A stretch of 64,000 nucleotides of DNA from Kangiella profundi (lineage in GTDB: Bacteria > Pseudomonadota > Gammaproteobacteria > Enterobacterales > Kangiellaceae), in contig NZ_CP025120.1 of NCBI RefSeq assembly GCF_002838765.1, positions 1,674,001 to 1,738,000 on the forward strand, given 5' to 3'. The stretch's first letter is position 1, and every line of letters begins with the position of its first letter. Under the pieces are notes generated by a model. The model saw only the letters and a program-made list of their open reading frames with translations, was not told the origin of the DNA and did no database searches. Of this stretch, positions 1 to 9,004 are shown one piece after another. Made by a program: the position numbers and the translations under genes.

Positions 1-441
1 ACCGAGCTGCAACAGCACCCAGGGAAACGGCTGGGTTTAGATTACCCAATCAATTATGATGGCCACCTGTTTGAGTATGAAAACAAATTGATAGTCGGTG
101 CGACCTTTGACATGAGTCTGGATCAAACTATCAACTTGGAAGATAGAGTGAAAAATATTGAGCAGGCTAACGAGCGATTTGGGCTACAATTAAAGCAGAA
201 AAACTGTACAGACTGGGTGGGGATTCGTGCTACAACTTACGACCGTTTTCCTTACTGCGGTCCCCTTAAGGATAATAACGATTTATCCCCCATGGTCTGG
301 ACTAACTATGGTATGGGAACTCGAGGCCTGTGCCTCTCAGTCCTGTGTGGTGAAGTTATTGCCAGCGCCATCAATAATGAGGTAATCCCACTTCCTAAAT
401 ATCTTCTTCAAAGAATCAGCCCACAGCGTACTCAAAAATAA
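1..441 (+). CDS. mnmC: MnmC C-terminal (FAD oxidoreductase) part, 5' end outside window
   Basis: The reading frame is open from base 1 and ends at 441, giving the last 146 residues of a FAD-dependent oxidoreductase. The residues around RATTYDRFPYCGP and the closing GMGTRGLCLSVLCGEVIAS stretch, then a PLPKYLLQRISPQR tail, match the end of the MnmC oxidoreductase domain. MnmC removes the carboxymethyl group from cmnm5U at the tRNA wobble base and then methylates the product, so it acts on tRNA in the cytoplasm. The methyltransferase half would lie upstream and cannot be seen, so a stand-alone DAO-family oxidase cannot be excluded. A hairpin follows the stop codon directly. Confidence 0.8.
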   Translation, partial: TELQQHPGKRLGLDYPINYDGHLFEYENKLIVGATFDMSLDQTINLEDRVKNIEQANERFGLQLKQKNCTDWVGIRATTYDRFPYCGPLKDNNDLSPMVWTNYGMGTRGLCLSVLCGEVIASAINNEVIPLPKYLLQRISPQRTQK

Positions 442-447
442 AAAAAA

Positions 448-467
448 GCCGTGAAAGAATTCACGGC
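448..467 (-). terminator. Rho-independent terminator of the porin gene
   Basis: The perfect stem GCCGTGAA / TTCACGGC has an AGAA loop. On the minus strand it is followed by a run of eight or more T residues (441-447 and beyond). It lies between the convergent mnmC and porin genes and may also stop mnmC transcription, although the plus strand lacks a good T tract. Confidence 0.85.
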
Positions 468-515
468 CTCTATGACTAACAGACTCGAAAATGAGTCGTG
501 CTTAACAAGCGTCAA

Positions 516-1313
516 TTAAAACTGAGCTTTCAAACCAATCGTATAAGTTTCAGTTTCAATGATATCGTCCTGTGATGCAAACTCAGCGTAAACAGCGATG
601 TTTTCGTTGAAGAAATGCTGCGCACCAATTTCATACAGGTCGTCTTCAGCTAAAGTAGCGAATACAGAAGTTGCTTTAGTGAAATAGTAGCTAGAACCAA
701 CAGACCAAGTGTTGTCACCATCAAAGTCAGTGAAAGATACGTTAGCAGTCAAGTAACGGTCACCACCTAAGTGTGTGAAGTACTTAGAAGACAAAGTCAC
801 GTAATCTGTATTGTCATCAGTTGCCAAAGTGAAACCGATGTAATCAGTGTCATTGATTTGGTGGTTGTAGGCAGCAGAAATGTTATAAACAGTATCAACA
901 CCATCAGCATCTACTGCATCGACACGAACTAAAAAGTCATCATTAAACAAGTAACCTAAAGTAAATAGGCTAGCATCGTTATCGAATTTATCTTCTGAAT
1001 AACCAGCACCAACCAGGAAGTTCTCAACAAATAACTCACCACCGATAGCAGCAGTATAGTATTCGCCACTCTCAACATTTAAGTAATTAGCATTAACGTT
1101 GCTTACTTTGTTGATATATTCAAATTCGTTGTATGGACCAAGCGCTTCTTTATTGTCGAAGAAGTAAGTACCAGACAAGCCAGCAGCGTGATAAGTGCTA
1201 CCACCAATCTCAACTTTGCTCCAGTTAATATCAGAAAGGATCGTGTACTCTTCTGCTTGAGCTGAAACCGCTGAAGAAAGAAGCACTGCTGCAGTAATTA
1301 ATTTAATTTTCAC
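516..1313 (-). CDS. Small outer-membrane porin-like beta-barrel protein
   Basis: This 265-residue protein has a clear signal peptide (MKIKLITAAVLLSSAVSAQA, cleavage before EEYT). The mature part is a run of alternating hydrophobic and polar strands rich in Tyr, Phe, Asp and Asn. It ends in Phe (LKAQF), the usual signal for insertion by the BAM machinery. Repeated strand pairs such as YLTANVSFTDFDGDNTWSVG point to a 12-16-strand barrel. It resembles the family named 'putative porin' in marine gammaproteobacteria; the substrate cannot be told. It is monocistronic, with its own terminator and a 300-bp AT-rich upstream region shared with a divergent lipoprotein gene. Confidence 0.75.
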   Translation of the reverse strand: MKIKLITAAVLLSSAVSAQAEEYTILSDINWSKVEIGGSTYHAAGLSGTYFFDNKEALGPYNEFEYINKVSNVNANYLNVESGEYYTAAIGGELFVENFLVGAGYSEDKFDNDASLFTLGYLFNDDFLVRVDAVDADGVDTVYNISAAYNHQINDTDYIGFTLATDDNTDYVTLSSKYFTHLGGDRYLTANVSFTDFDGDNTWSVGSSYYFTKATSVFATLAEDDLYEIGAQHFFNENIAVYAEFASQDDIIETETYTIGLKAQF

Positions 1314-1613
1314 TTTGTTAGTCTCCGTGTGTTTATAAAGTGCGGCGCGGATTCTAATGCATGATTTTCAGAGGGTCAATTAAAATCGAAGGAGTTATAT
1401 CTTTTTGTTATTTAAAGAGTTTTTTGATGTCTTCCTATTATAAAACGTAATATATATTGTTAATAAAACTAACTCAAAATACGTAAGTTTCTTAGCTAAT
1501 AATTGCCAACTAATCATGCGCTACTTATCAATTTAGAGATATTTAATTAGCCCTCTTTTGAGATTCTCAATTAATTTTGTCATGATGCCTAAAGGACAAT
1601 AAAGGAGAGAGTC
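1314..1613. promoter_or_regulatory. Divergent promoter region between porin and lipoprotein genes
   Basis: This 300-bp gene-free stretch is very AT-rich (TATATATTG-like runs near 1450-1460). It must hold the promoters of both divergent genes. A strong ribosome binding site (AAAGGAGAGAG) sits just before the plus-strand start at 1614. No confident -35/-10 pair or operator could be assigned by eye. Confidence 0.5.
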
Positions 1614-2663
1614 ATGATTTTTGGAAACCGCCTACAAGTGCTACTTGCATCAGGAGTAACGCTTCTACTCGCTATAAGTTGTAGCGATGAGCAAGCTGAT
1701 ACCACAGTGCAACGCCCAACACAGGTATCTAACCAGCTTGAACAAACAACGCAGACTAATACAGAAATTCAACCTGCTTTAATCAAACTATCAAACTTAC
1801 CTGATACCATCAATCTTGATCCCTGCCAATTGCTTTCTAACGATGAGCTAACGACTATTGGGCTGCCGACGGATCAGTATCATTCACAATATGGTTCAAC
1901 TCGACAAATTCCAAACCATAGCCCTATAACTCCCTTTATAGCTTGTAAATGGCGCTCAGTTGATGAGGGTACGCCAGTGGGTTGGATTCAGGTACAACAT
2001 ATCGAAGGTGATGTTAAGCCTCAAGATGACGAGCGCTTCGGCCTGGGTGAAGTTTCCTGGAAAGGAACTTTTAGTGGTAGAGATCAGTTAATCGTAAAGA
2101 CTGGAAATCGATTGTTGATGGTCACCACTCAAATTCCATTTAATGAGCGCAGTGAGATGGAATCCAATATTTGGATTGCTGAGAAAGTTCTATCTCGGCT
2201 CGCTTCAATATCAGAGAGCACCCAACCACAATCGGCAAATGCCGAACTTGTCGGCGGACCATCACTTGATATCTGCGCGGCCAGCCAACCAGCCAAACCC
2301 TATCAGTTACTTGATGGTGATACTGCCTGGGCAATCCCCGGAATTGAAATAAACCACACTCCATCAATGAAAGAACGCCCACAGGAAGATGGGGTGGAGT
2401 GTACTTATGGCAGTAATCGTCGTGGTTACGTCATTGTGACTTATTTAGGCAAAGATGGTGTTAAGCGTTGGAGCAGTCATTTTGCAAAAAATGGAACACC
2501 GGATACACTTGAGCAGTACAATGTGTTTAGAGAGAGAAAGCGACTTTATATTCCTCTTGAGCAGGGGGCGGTTATGGTTGAAGCACAGAGTATCAGACTT
2601 CCCGATGAAGAAATAACTGCAAAGTTTGATGAAATAGCTTTAGAAGTTTTAAGTAAGTTTTAA
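1614..2663 (+). CDS. Lipoprotein with two DUF3558-like modules
   Basis: The N-terminus is a signal sequence followed by LLLAISC, with Cys23 as the likely lipidation site; the lipobox is slightly atypical. After a Gln/Thr-rich linker come two similar modules. The first has LDPCQLLSNDELTTIGL and a later ACKWRS, the second has LDICAAS and a later VECTYGSN. The DPC-LL-x-ELxxxGL then CxW pattern resembles DUF3558, a lipoprotein domain best known from actinobacteria, so a paired disulfide in each module is likely. The 349-residue protein should sit at the periplasmic face of a membrane. Its function is unknown, and the match is by motif memory only. Confidence 0.55.
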   Translation: MIFGNRLQVLLASGVTLLLAISCSDEQADTTVQRPTQVSNQLEQTTQTNTEIQPALIKLSNLPDTINLDPCQLLSNDELTTIGLPTDQYHSQYGSTRQIPNHSPITPFIACKWRSVDEGTPVGWIQVQHIEGDVKPQDDERFGLGEVSWKGTFSGRDQLIVKTGNRLLMVTTQIPFNERSEMESNIWIAEKVLSRLASISESTQPQSANAELVGGPSLDICAASQPAKPYQLLDGDTAWAIPGIEINHTPSMKERPQEDGVECTYGSNRRGYVIVTYLGKDGVKRWSSHFAKNGTPDTLEQYNVFRERKRLYIPLEQGAVMVEAQSIRLPDEEITAKFDEIALEVLSKF

Positions 2664-2702
2664 ATAATTAATATGTTTCTTTAAAGCCACGGTGATTATA
2701 AT

Positions 2703-2727
2703 AAAAGCCTGTGACTTACAGGCTTTT
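2703..2727. terminator. Bidirectional terminator
   Basis: The ten-base-pair stem AAAAGCCTGT / ACAGGCTTTT has a GACTT loop and A/T runs on both sides. It lies between the convergent lipoprotein (plus) and pirin (minus) genes and can serve both. Confidence 0.9.
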
Positions 2728-2741
2728 ATTAATTACATCGA

Positions 2742-3614
2742 TTATTCGATTCGACCCATTTTGCCACTTTGAAAATCAAGAATTGCCTGTTTAATCTCCT
2801 GAGGTGTGTTCATGACAAAAGGACCATGGCGAACAACCGGTTCTTTAATTGGCTCACCTGCCAGCAATAAAAACTCAACGTGACTTTCTGCATCTGCATC
2901 GAGTGAGAACTTTACTCCATCACCATCATGAAGAATGATCATTTCTCCATCATCCACCTTCAGACCATCAATTCTCAACCCATTGCCATGAAATACATAT
3001 AGCATTGCATTAAGACCTGACTTAACTTCTTGCGTATAAGAGCTACCAGGGTTGATGATCCAATGCTGGAAAGTAATAGGAGTATGCGTATCAATAACTG
3101 CTTTCTTGTCCATGGCTTCACCAGCAATTATTTTTACCGAGACACGGCCATCCTCGGTTGTAGCTGTTGGAATCGACTCATCAGGGATCTCCTGATATCG
3201 AGGGGGATCCATTTTATGCTTGGCCGGAAGATTGACCCAGATTTGAAAGCCATGCACACGACCGCCTTTTTCCATGATCAGGCTTGAAGGCATTTCAGAA
3301 TGAACAACACCACTACCGGCAGTCATCCACTGCACATCACCGGGTGCAATTCGACCACTATGCCCTGCTGAATCTTTATGCTCAAAAACACCATCCAGCA
3401 TATAGGTGACAGTTTCAAAACCACGGTGGGGATGATCTGGGGCACCCACGGCTTCGCCTGGGCCATACACAGCAGGTCCCATTTCATCAATTAATAAGAA
3501 AGGATCAACAATCCTGTCGGGGATTTGTCCAGGGAATGGACGTCGAACTTTAAAGCCGCCACCTTCCATGAGTTCCACGGCCCGCACTTTCATTAAAATG
3601 CCGCGTAAATTCAT
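2742..3614 (-). CDS. Pirin family cupin protein
   Basis: This 290-residue bicupin has the pirin signature HPHRGFETVTYML and the metal-site context WMTAGSGVVHSEMP. Pirins bind iron or another metal through three His and a Glu in the N-terminal cupin. They have been tied to quercetinase activity or protein-protein regulation, so the substrate is open. The start at 3614 is chosen because GGAG lies six bases before it; the internal Met at residue 8 has no better site. A second, shorter pirin lies at 49148-49852. The gene stands alone, with a terminator shared with the convergent lipoprotein gene. Confidence 0.85.
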   Translation of the reverse strand: MNLRGILMKVRAVELMEGGGFKVRRPFPGQIPDRIVDPFLLIDEMGPAVYGPGEAVGAPDHPHRGFETVTYMLDGVFEHKDSAGHSGRIAPGDVQWMTAGSGVVHSEMPSSLIMEKGGRVHGFQIWVNLPAKHKMDPPRYQEIPDESIPTATTEDGRVSVKIIAGEAMDKKAVIDTHTPITFQHWIINPGSSYTQEVKSGLNAMLYVFHGNGLRIDGLKVDDGEMIILHDGDGVKFSLDADAESHVEFLLLAGEPIKEPVVRHGPFVMNTPQEIKQAILDFQSGKMGRIE

Positions 3615-3707
3615 AAGGTCTCCAAATCAGAGTATTACACAATCTATTTTCAACATTGCTTGTGAAGATCACGTCACAAGCATCAATTACTCACGTTTGA
3701 TAACCAT

Positions 3708-4424
3708 CTAATCCTGTTGGTTGGTTAACTGAGTTTTGAGTCTTAAACTTAAGTATATCGCTACCGAAAATGCCGCAGAGCACAAAATGGTTGCCATAAT
3801 GACAATTTGGTAACGCACTGCTAATAAAGGGGATACTCCGGATAAAATTTGTCCGGTCATCATTCCCGGTAATGCCACAAGGCCCACTGCTAACAAACTG
3901 TTAATTTGCGGAATCATTGCAGTATTAAAGGCTTTATTACGCGCCTGCTCCTGTGCCTGAGAAATTGACAGTTCGCTATCTAAACGCTCCCCTGCCAGAC
4001 TCAAACTATTCATCGTATTTGCTAGCAACATGCCAGCTAAAGGAATCACATATCGTGGCTGATACCATGGTTCTAAATGTAACACAGCAACAATTATCAG
4101 AGCGAGAACCGATCCACATCCGAAAAACAAAGCAGTCGCTAACTGCATGAAGTGTTGACTGTTTTTATTCTTTAAAGGACGCATTGCTATCCAGCCGGAT
4201 ACCAATAGCATAAAAGACATTACAGCCAGTCCAAGTAGCCAACTTTCGCTGGTAAATAGATAGACCAATACAAAACCAATAGCGATTAATTGCACCACCA
4301 TTCGTACCGTTGCAATGATCAAATCGGACAATCCTATAGACCAACGATAAAAAATGATCCCAACCAACACCACCGGCAAAAGAACGTAACACAGTTCAAG
4401 ATAACCAATATCAGGCAAAGTCAA
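3708..4424 (-). CDS. fetB: FetB-like (UPF0014) ABC transporter permease
   Basis: This 238-residue membrane protein has about seven hydrophobic segments. It carries the hallmark of the UPF0014/FetB family near residues 170-200 (IPQINSLLAVGLVALPGMMTGQ, then a LSGxxPxxAxxYQI-like segment). In E. coli, FetAB is an ATP-driven exporter linked to iron homeostasis and oxidative stress. No fetA ATPase is visible beside it. It instead follows a Kef antiporter gene with two bases between stop and start, so the two are probably co-transcribed and share a stress role. The ATPase partner would have to be encoded elsewhere. Confidence 0.8.
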   Translation of the reverse strand: MTLPDIGYLELCYVLLPVVLVGIIFYRWSIGLSDLIIATVRMVVQLIAIGFVLVYLFTSESWLLGLAVMSFMLLVSGWIAMRPLKNKNSQHFMQLATALFFGCGSVLALIIVAVLHLEPWYQPRYVIPLAGMLLANTMNSLSLAGERLDSELSISQAQEQARNKAFNTAMIPQINSLLAVGLVALPGMMTGQILSGVSPLLAVRYQIVIMATILCSAAFSVAIYLSLRLKTQLTNQQD

Positions 4425-4426
4425 AG

Positions 4427-6316
4427 TCAGCTTTCCTCACTTTTTTTGCTTTCTTCAGCACCTTCTTCAGATGTCCAGTCCGCCATCCAAGGTTGTCGTT
4501 GCTCTACTTTATTAGCTTCCTGATCCGCGCGTAATACAGTTTCTAATAGTTCTGCTTTTTCGGCGGCTTCAAGAATATATTGCTTGTCATCACCCCAGAT
4601 GTCAGACAACTCTTCAAGATGCTTGTTATCATAATGAAGGAAAGTTTTTGCTGCACGATGGGCCTGATAATGCCTGAACCCTAGCGCACTTAAAGCTTCT
4701 TGCCCGAGGAGCAAAGCTGAACCTAAAGTCTCTCGAACCACGAAGTCAGCACCAGCTTTCCTGAGTTCATGCGCTTCTCTGCGACCTTTGGCCCTGGCTA
4801 ACACTTTTAGCTGCGGGAAATGCTCCTTACACAACCTGGTGACCTTTAAGCACTTATCCTGATTGTCCACCGCAATAATCATTAGTTTTGCTGTCTCTGC
4901 ACCGGCAGCCTTGAGAATATCCACATTAGTGACATCACCGTAAAATGCCTTTGTGCCAAACTTTTTAACCAGCTCAATCTGCATCACGTCATACTCTAGC
5001 AGTGTTGTGTTAAAACCCTGTGACCGAAGTAAACGCGAAACCACCTGACCAAATCGACCATAACCCGCCACGATAACCGGCGTTTCTCCATCATCTATTT
5101 CATCGAAATCACGGTGTTCAATATCTTTTTTCAGGCGCGGCTGCAACACCCGCTCGGCAAAAATAATCAATAATGGCGTTAGCAACATGCTCAGAGTAAC
5201 TACCACCGTCAGAATAGAAATGGTGTCCTGATCAAGCACACCATTTTGTGCTGCATAAGTTGAAAGAACGAAGGCAAACTCACCACCCTGTGCCAAGGAA
5301 AAGGTAAAGATAATGTTTTCTAGCAAAGGCATTTTAAACTGTGCTGCCAATACGCCTAACACCACAATCTTGACGACTAACAACAATACCAATAATCCAA
5401 TGATAACCCAGACAAACTCAGACAAAACATCAAGGTTAATGCTGGCGCCAACTGTAATAAAAAATAGCCCCAACAATAAACTTTTAAAGGTATCTAGCCC
5501 AACCTCCAGCTCATGACGATATTGGCTTTCTGCTAAAACCACACCAGCCAGGAAAGCACCAAGAGCCGGTGATAGACCAACCTTCTGCATGACCAGGGTG
5601 ATGGTAATCACCAGTAGCAACGAAGTTGCAATAAAAATTTCTCTAAGACCTGTTCGAGCAATCCAGTTAAAAATTGGAGAAACCAGATAGCGACCCACCA
5701 GGATAATCCCCAGCACTGAACCCAAAATCAAAAAGGTTTGTTGTAAACCCAGCTCTTCAACATGACCAACGGACGTTGCTGCATCCACTTGCAATGTCGA
5801 AAGGAGAGGCATTACTGCAATCATAGGAATCACAATAACGTCCTGGAACAACAATACCGAAAATGCAGACTTTCCGCCGTGAGTCCTGAGCAAGCCTTTT
5901 TCGGAAAGGGTTTGCAGAACGATGGCGGTAGAAGATAACGCCAGCATCATGCCGATAGCTAAAGACATTTTCCAGTGCAGGCCAAGGATTGAAACAGAAA
6001 TCGCAGTAATTAATAAGGTAGTCAGCGCAACCTGAAGCCCACCCAGTCCCAAAATCGGAACCCTCAGTTTCCAGAGTTTTTTAGGTTCAAGCTCCAGACC
6101 AATCAAAAACAACATCATGACAACGCCAAACTCGGCAAAATGCATAACGTCTGCAACATCATTACCGACCAAGCCCAAAGCAAAAGGCCCAATAATAATT
6201 CCCGCACCTAAGTAACCGAGTACTGAACCCAGTCCCATACGCTTGGCAAGTGTTACTCCGATTACCGCTGCCAGCAAAAAGATAAATGTCTGGTATAAGG
6301 CTCCTTGCATTTCCAT
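4427..6316 (-). CDS. kefC: Kef-type potassium/proton antiporter (CPA2 family)
   Basis: This 629-residue protein has a CPA2 transporter domain of about 12-13 membrane helices (residues ~6-390). It is followed by a RCK/TrkA-N domain with the nucleotide-binding GYGRFGQ motif at 418-424. The helix containing FQDVIVIPM and the later GLSPALGAFLAGVVLAESQYRHELE segment are typical of KefB/KefC. Such proteins release potassium and acidify the cytoplasm when glutathione adducts of electrophiles bind the RCK domain. The start overlaps the stop of the upstream reductase gene (TAATG), so the two are translationally coupled. Choosing KefB or KefC is arbitrary from sequence alone. The C-terminal ~25 residues are highly acidic. 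Confidence 0.85.
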   Translation of the reverse strand: MEMQGALYQTFIFLLAAVIGVTLAKRMGLGSVLGYLGAGIIIGPFALGLVGNDVADVMHFAEFGVVMMLFLIGLELEPKKLWKLRVPILGLGGLQVALTTLLITAISVSILGLHWKMSLAIGMMLALSSTAIVLQTLSEKGLLRTHGGKSAFSVLLFQDVIVIPMIAVMPLLSTLQVDAATSVGHVEELGLQQTFLILGSVLGIILVGRYLVSPIFNWIARTGLREIFIATSLLLVITITLVMQKVGLSPALGAFLAGVVLAESQYRHELEVGLDTFKSLLLGLFFITVGASINLDVLSEFVWVIIGLLVLLLVVKIVVLGVLAAQFKMPLLENIIFTFSLAQGGEFAFVLSTYAAQNGVLDQDTISILTVVVTLSMLLTPLLIIFAERVLQPRLKKDIEHRDFDEIDDGETPVIVAGYGRFGQVVSRLLRSQGFNTTLLEYDVMQIELVKKFGTKAFYGDVTNVDILKAAGAETAKLMIIAVDNQDKCLKVTRLCKEHFPQLKVLARAKGRREAHELRKAGADFVVRETLGSALLLGQEALSALGFRHYQAHRAAKTFLHYDNKHLEELSDIWGDDKQYILEAAEKAELLETVLRADQEANKVEQRQPWMADWTSEEGAEESKKSEES

Positions 6317-6879
6317 TACAAATTCTCCCCTGACTGCAGTGAATCATCATCCCTTAATGATCGTATCAGCTGCGCATAGCGGTGAGCCTCATCTGCCAGC
6401 TCAGAATCTGACAACGCTAATGCATCGAAAAGTACAAAAGGCTTTAGATAACGCATGCCACAAAAAATTGCCGTTTGCTCGAATGGTTTTAGCAGCTCTT
6501 CAACTGGGTAATGATTAAAGCCTGTTGATCCGTAACTACTTTCACTGCCACCAATAGTCACAGCGTTCATCAGAGACTTTCCCGACAACTGATAACCTCC
6601 ATCACCATAGGCAAATCCAAAGTCAAGCACGACGTCTTGCCATTCCTTAAGCAAGGAAGGTGAGCTGTACCAATAAAAAGGGTGTTGGAAAATAATGATC
6701 TGATGTTCTTTAAGCAGACGTTGCTCTTCTTCAACATCAATAAAGAAGTCTGGATACTTTTCGTAGAGGTCGTTAAAAGTCACTCCCTCCAGATCACGCA
6801 GAGCGGAAACCATAGCACGGTTTGCCACCGATTGTTCGTATGCTGGATGAGCGAATAAGATTAACACCTTGTTTTGCAT
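6316..6879 (-). CDS. Kef-associated NAD(P)H quinone oxidoreductase (KefF/KefG type)
   Basis: The sequence begins MQNKVLILFAHPAYEQSVANR and carries YPDFFIDV, QHPFYWYSSPSLLKEWQD and the glycine-rich FAYGDGGYQLSGK segment. These are characteristic of the flavodoxin-fold KefF/KefG subunits that bind FMN and are needed for full Kef activity. The start is set at 6879, not at the upstream edge of the frame, because AGGAAAAACT precedes this ATG and family members begin here; that gives 187 residues. It shares motifs with both E. coli KefF and KefG. It is the first gene of a reductase-antiporter-FetB unit. Confidence 0.85.
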   Translation of the reverse strand: MQNKVLILFAHPAYEQSVANRAMVSALRDLEGVTFNDLYEKYPDFFIDVEEEQRLLKEHQIIIFQHPFYWYSSPSLLKEWQDVVLDFGFAYGDGGYQLSGKSLMNAVTIGGSESSYGSTGFNHYPVEELLKPFEQTAIFCGMRYLKPFVLFDALALSDSELADEAHRYAQLIRSLRDDDSLQSGENL

Positions 6880-6976
6880 AGTTTTTCCTGAAGTTGCCAG
6901 AAATGGCCGACTATGCTCTGAGTCTACACAAGATTGGATAAAATATAAATTACAGCTAAAAGTAATAGATAAAATA

Positions 6977-6996
6977 AAAGCGGCCGAAGCCGCTTT
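6977..6996 (-). terminator. Rho-independent terminator
   Basis: The stem AAAGCGGC / GCCGCTTT has a CGAA loop, and on the minus strand TATTTTATC follows. It lies upstream of the Kef reductase gene and would stop minus-strand transcripts coming from the 8.9-7.3 kb operon. Confidence 0.75.
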
Positions 6997-7336
6997 CAAC
7001 TGTGAATCGTTAGATCCCCTGATTCCCTACCTTGGGTGGTATATCCATATACTCGTTTCCATGTTCCTGTATTCTTCCAGACTCGATTTGTAGATTGTGT
7101 AATCTCCCTGACTACGCGAGCTACTTTACCAAAGTTATCGCTTTGCACAACAAGTCAAAATTGAAATTTCTTAAAGCAAGATCACATTCAATACTGCTAA
7201 TATCATTTAAAATCAATGAGTTAAACTTAATGCATGTATTCTTAAGGCTGTTTTACCCGGGGCTTTTCAGCGATCTCCCAGAAGCTTGTAAGAGATCTCG
7301 CACAAAGATCCAAGACAATCTCCCAAAGTACTAAAT
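6997..7336. other. Gene-free stretch
   Basis: No convincing coding frame lies here. The longest open frame (7032-7334, plus) lacks a ribosome binding site and any recognisable composition. The left end borders a terminator. A short hairpin (TATATCCTG / CAGGATATA, about 7338-7361) covers the last codons of the gene to the right and has no U tract. Confidence 0.5.
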
Positions 7337-8458
7337 TTATATCCTGCCGACAGGATATAAAACCGAGTCTTCGTAACCGGTAATTACCTTGATAGGACCC
7401 GAAAACTCTTCATTTAAAGCAAGATCGTCGCTATCGACAATTAGAGGTTTACCATTTAATTGCTGTAATTTGGTTTTGGTGGCAATCACAATCAGATTAT
7501 CCCTGCCCAGTTGACGCAAAACTTTGGCACTTAACTGTTGATTACCACGACCAATGATATGTCCCTGCCCGCCGATGATAGTTATCACAGCCTTAACCTT
7601 TTCAGGATGAGCATCCAGCAGCTCCAGGATATGCTTTTCATAGACATCCTGCTGAACCAGCCTCTGCTGAAAAACATGATCAATACCCAATAGAGTGTTT
7701 TCTAGACCAAGCGAATCCATGACAGCTGCGCAGGTTGTGCCTGAACCGATCAGATAATGGATATCATCCTCCATTTGCTCCACCACATAGTCTGCAATGT
7801 CCTGGACTACCAAAGCTTCCACTTCTTTGCCACCTGATTTTGTGGACTGCACGTAGCGATGCTCAGCCGGAACTTGCATCTCACCATACTTTTTGGCACG
7901 AACATTACCTTTACGGAAAGCTTCTTCGTCAATATCCATGACCGAGGTTTCCAGCAGGCTAACCAGCTCATTATTGAGCATCTGCTCAATGACCAAACCT
8001 GCTGCTTTTGGTGTCACGGCATAAACTCCAGAGTGGATTTTAACACCCGCAGGAATACCAAGCACTGGAAGCTCTTCGCCGACCGCTTCATAAATGTTCC
8101 TGGCTGTTCCATCGCCGCCAGCAAAGAGAAACAGGTTAGCTTTTTTTGCAACGATTTTATTGGCTGCTTCTATTGTGTCCTGTGCTGTTGATGCTCCTTG
8201 GTAGGAATAAACACACTCATAGTTGAAGCCCAATTCCTTCAGGAGGTTTTCGCCCATGTCACCTGATGCTGTGAAGAAAATCAGCTGATCTTTATAAGGC
8301 TTTAAAATTTCCAAAGTAATGCGCGCACGATTAGCCGATTGACTCACCGCGCCACGGGCAAAGGCTTCTGCACGAATGGCTTCGCCGTCACTGCCCTTAA
8401 GGCCAACTTTACCGCCTATACCAGCGAATGGATTAATAATGAAACCTAAATGGAACAT
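7337..8458 (-). CDS. ATP-NAD/polyphosphate kinase-like protein (COG3199 type)
   Basis: This protein of about 373 residues starts MFHLGFIINPFAGIGGKVGLKG and contains FAGGDGTARNI, the GGDGT loop of the NAD kinase/diacylglycerol kinase fold. It has the length and N-terminal NPxAGxGGxVGLKGSDG pattern of the COG3199 family, annotated as ATP-NAD or AcoX kinase. True NAD kinase (NadK) is shorter, so the substrate is not certain. The start at 8458 is preferred to the TTG-initiated longer frame (to 8509). This ATG lies inside the end of epmC with a 13-base overlap, which suggests translational coupling. Confidence 0.75.
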   Translation of the reverse strand: MFHLGFIINPFAGIGGKVGLKGSDGEAIRAEAFARGAVSQSANRARITLEILKPYKDQLIFFTASGDMGENLLKELGFNYECVYSYQGASTAQDTIEAANKIVAKKANLFLFAGGDGTARNIYEAVGEELPVLGIPAGVKIHSGVYAVTPKAAGLVIEQMLNNELVSLLETSVMDIDEEAFRKGNVRAKKYGEMQVPAEHRYVQSTKSGGKEVEALVVQDIADYVVEQMEDDIHYLIGSGTTCAAVMDSLGLENTLLGIDHVFQQRLVQQDVYEKHILELLDAHPEKVKAVITIIGGQGHIIGRGNQQLSAKVLRQLGRDNLIVIATKTKLQQLNGKPLIVDSDDLALNEEFSGPIKVITGYEDSVLYPVGRI

Positions 8459-8991
8459 GATGAAATATCTGGAATTTGAATGGGTTGACCTTGTCGATAA
8501 TAGCGACAAAGTATCTGAATCATACGTAGAGCACGAGTTGGAAAACCATACTCAAAGTATTCAATTAAGCGTGCGTAAACTTGCTCTCTGAACGCCTCTG
8601 CATCACCGGATGGGTTGTTAAGGTTATCCAAACTCACTCTGAACGGCAAATTGGAAGCCAATGCAAATGCCCACTCCAATGCCTGTGGTTTCTGCTCAAC
8701 TTTGAAAAACTCTTGCTGCTGTTCGGCAGTACGCCCGTCTGCTGCGTACCAGTACCCATAATCATCAAGCCGGCGACGCTCTTTACCAGCGATACACCAG
8801 TGGGCACACTCATGTAAGGCACTGGCAAAATAGTCATGGGTTGAATAAATGATAGCAGGCTTGCCTTCAACGGAAGCCTGATAGAATGGCTCTTCAGCAC
8901 CCGACTGCAGATGCGTATTGCAGTCAGCAAACTCATTATTGAAGAGTGCAACCAGGTCCTCAACTTTGTGGAAGTCTTGGCTATATATCAT
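8446..8991 (-). CDS. epmC: Elongation factor P hydroxylase
   Basis: This 181-residue protein has the EpmC/YfcM motif HECAHWCIAGKERRRLDDYG followed by WYAADGRT. The HExxH-like core supplies the metal ligands. EpmC hydroxylates the beta-lysylated lysine of elongation factor P, the last step of the EF-P modification that eases polyproline translation. Its neighbour prmB modifies ribosomal protein L3, so translation-related modifying enzymes cluster here. The downstream kinase-like gene overlaps its 3' end. epmA and epmB are not in the window. Confidence 0.9.
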   Translation of the reverse strand: MIYSQDFHKVEDLVALFNNEFADCNTHLQSGAEEPFYQASVEGKPAIIYSTHDYFASALHECAHWCIAGKERRRLDDYGYWYAADGRTAEQQQEFFKVEQKPQALEWAFALASNLPFRVSLDNLNNPSGDAEAFREQVYARLIEYFEYGFPTRALRMIQILCRYYRQGQPIQIPDISSCSI

Positions 8992-9004
8992 CTAATATCA
9001 GGAG

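Noticed and set aside
7032..7334. A 100-residue frame in the gap between the Kef reductase and the kinase-like gene
   Set aside because: No ribosome binding site, no recognisable composition and no conserved motif; treated as non-coding.
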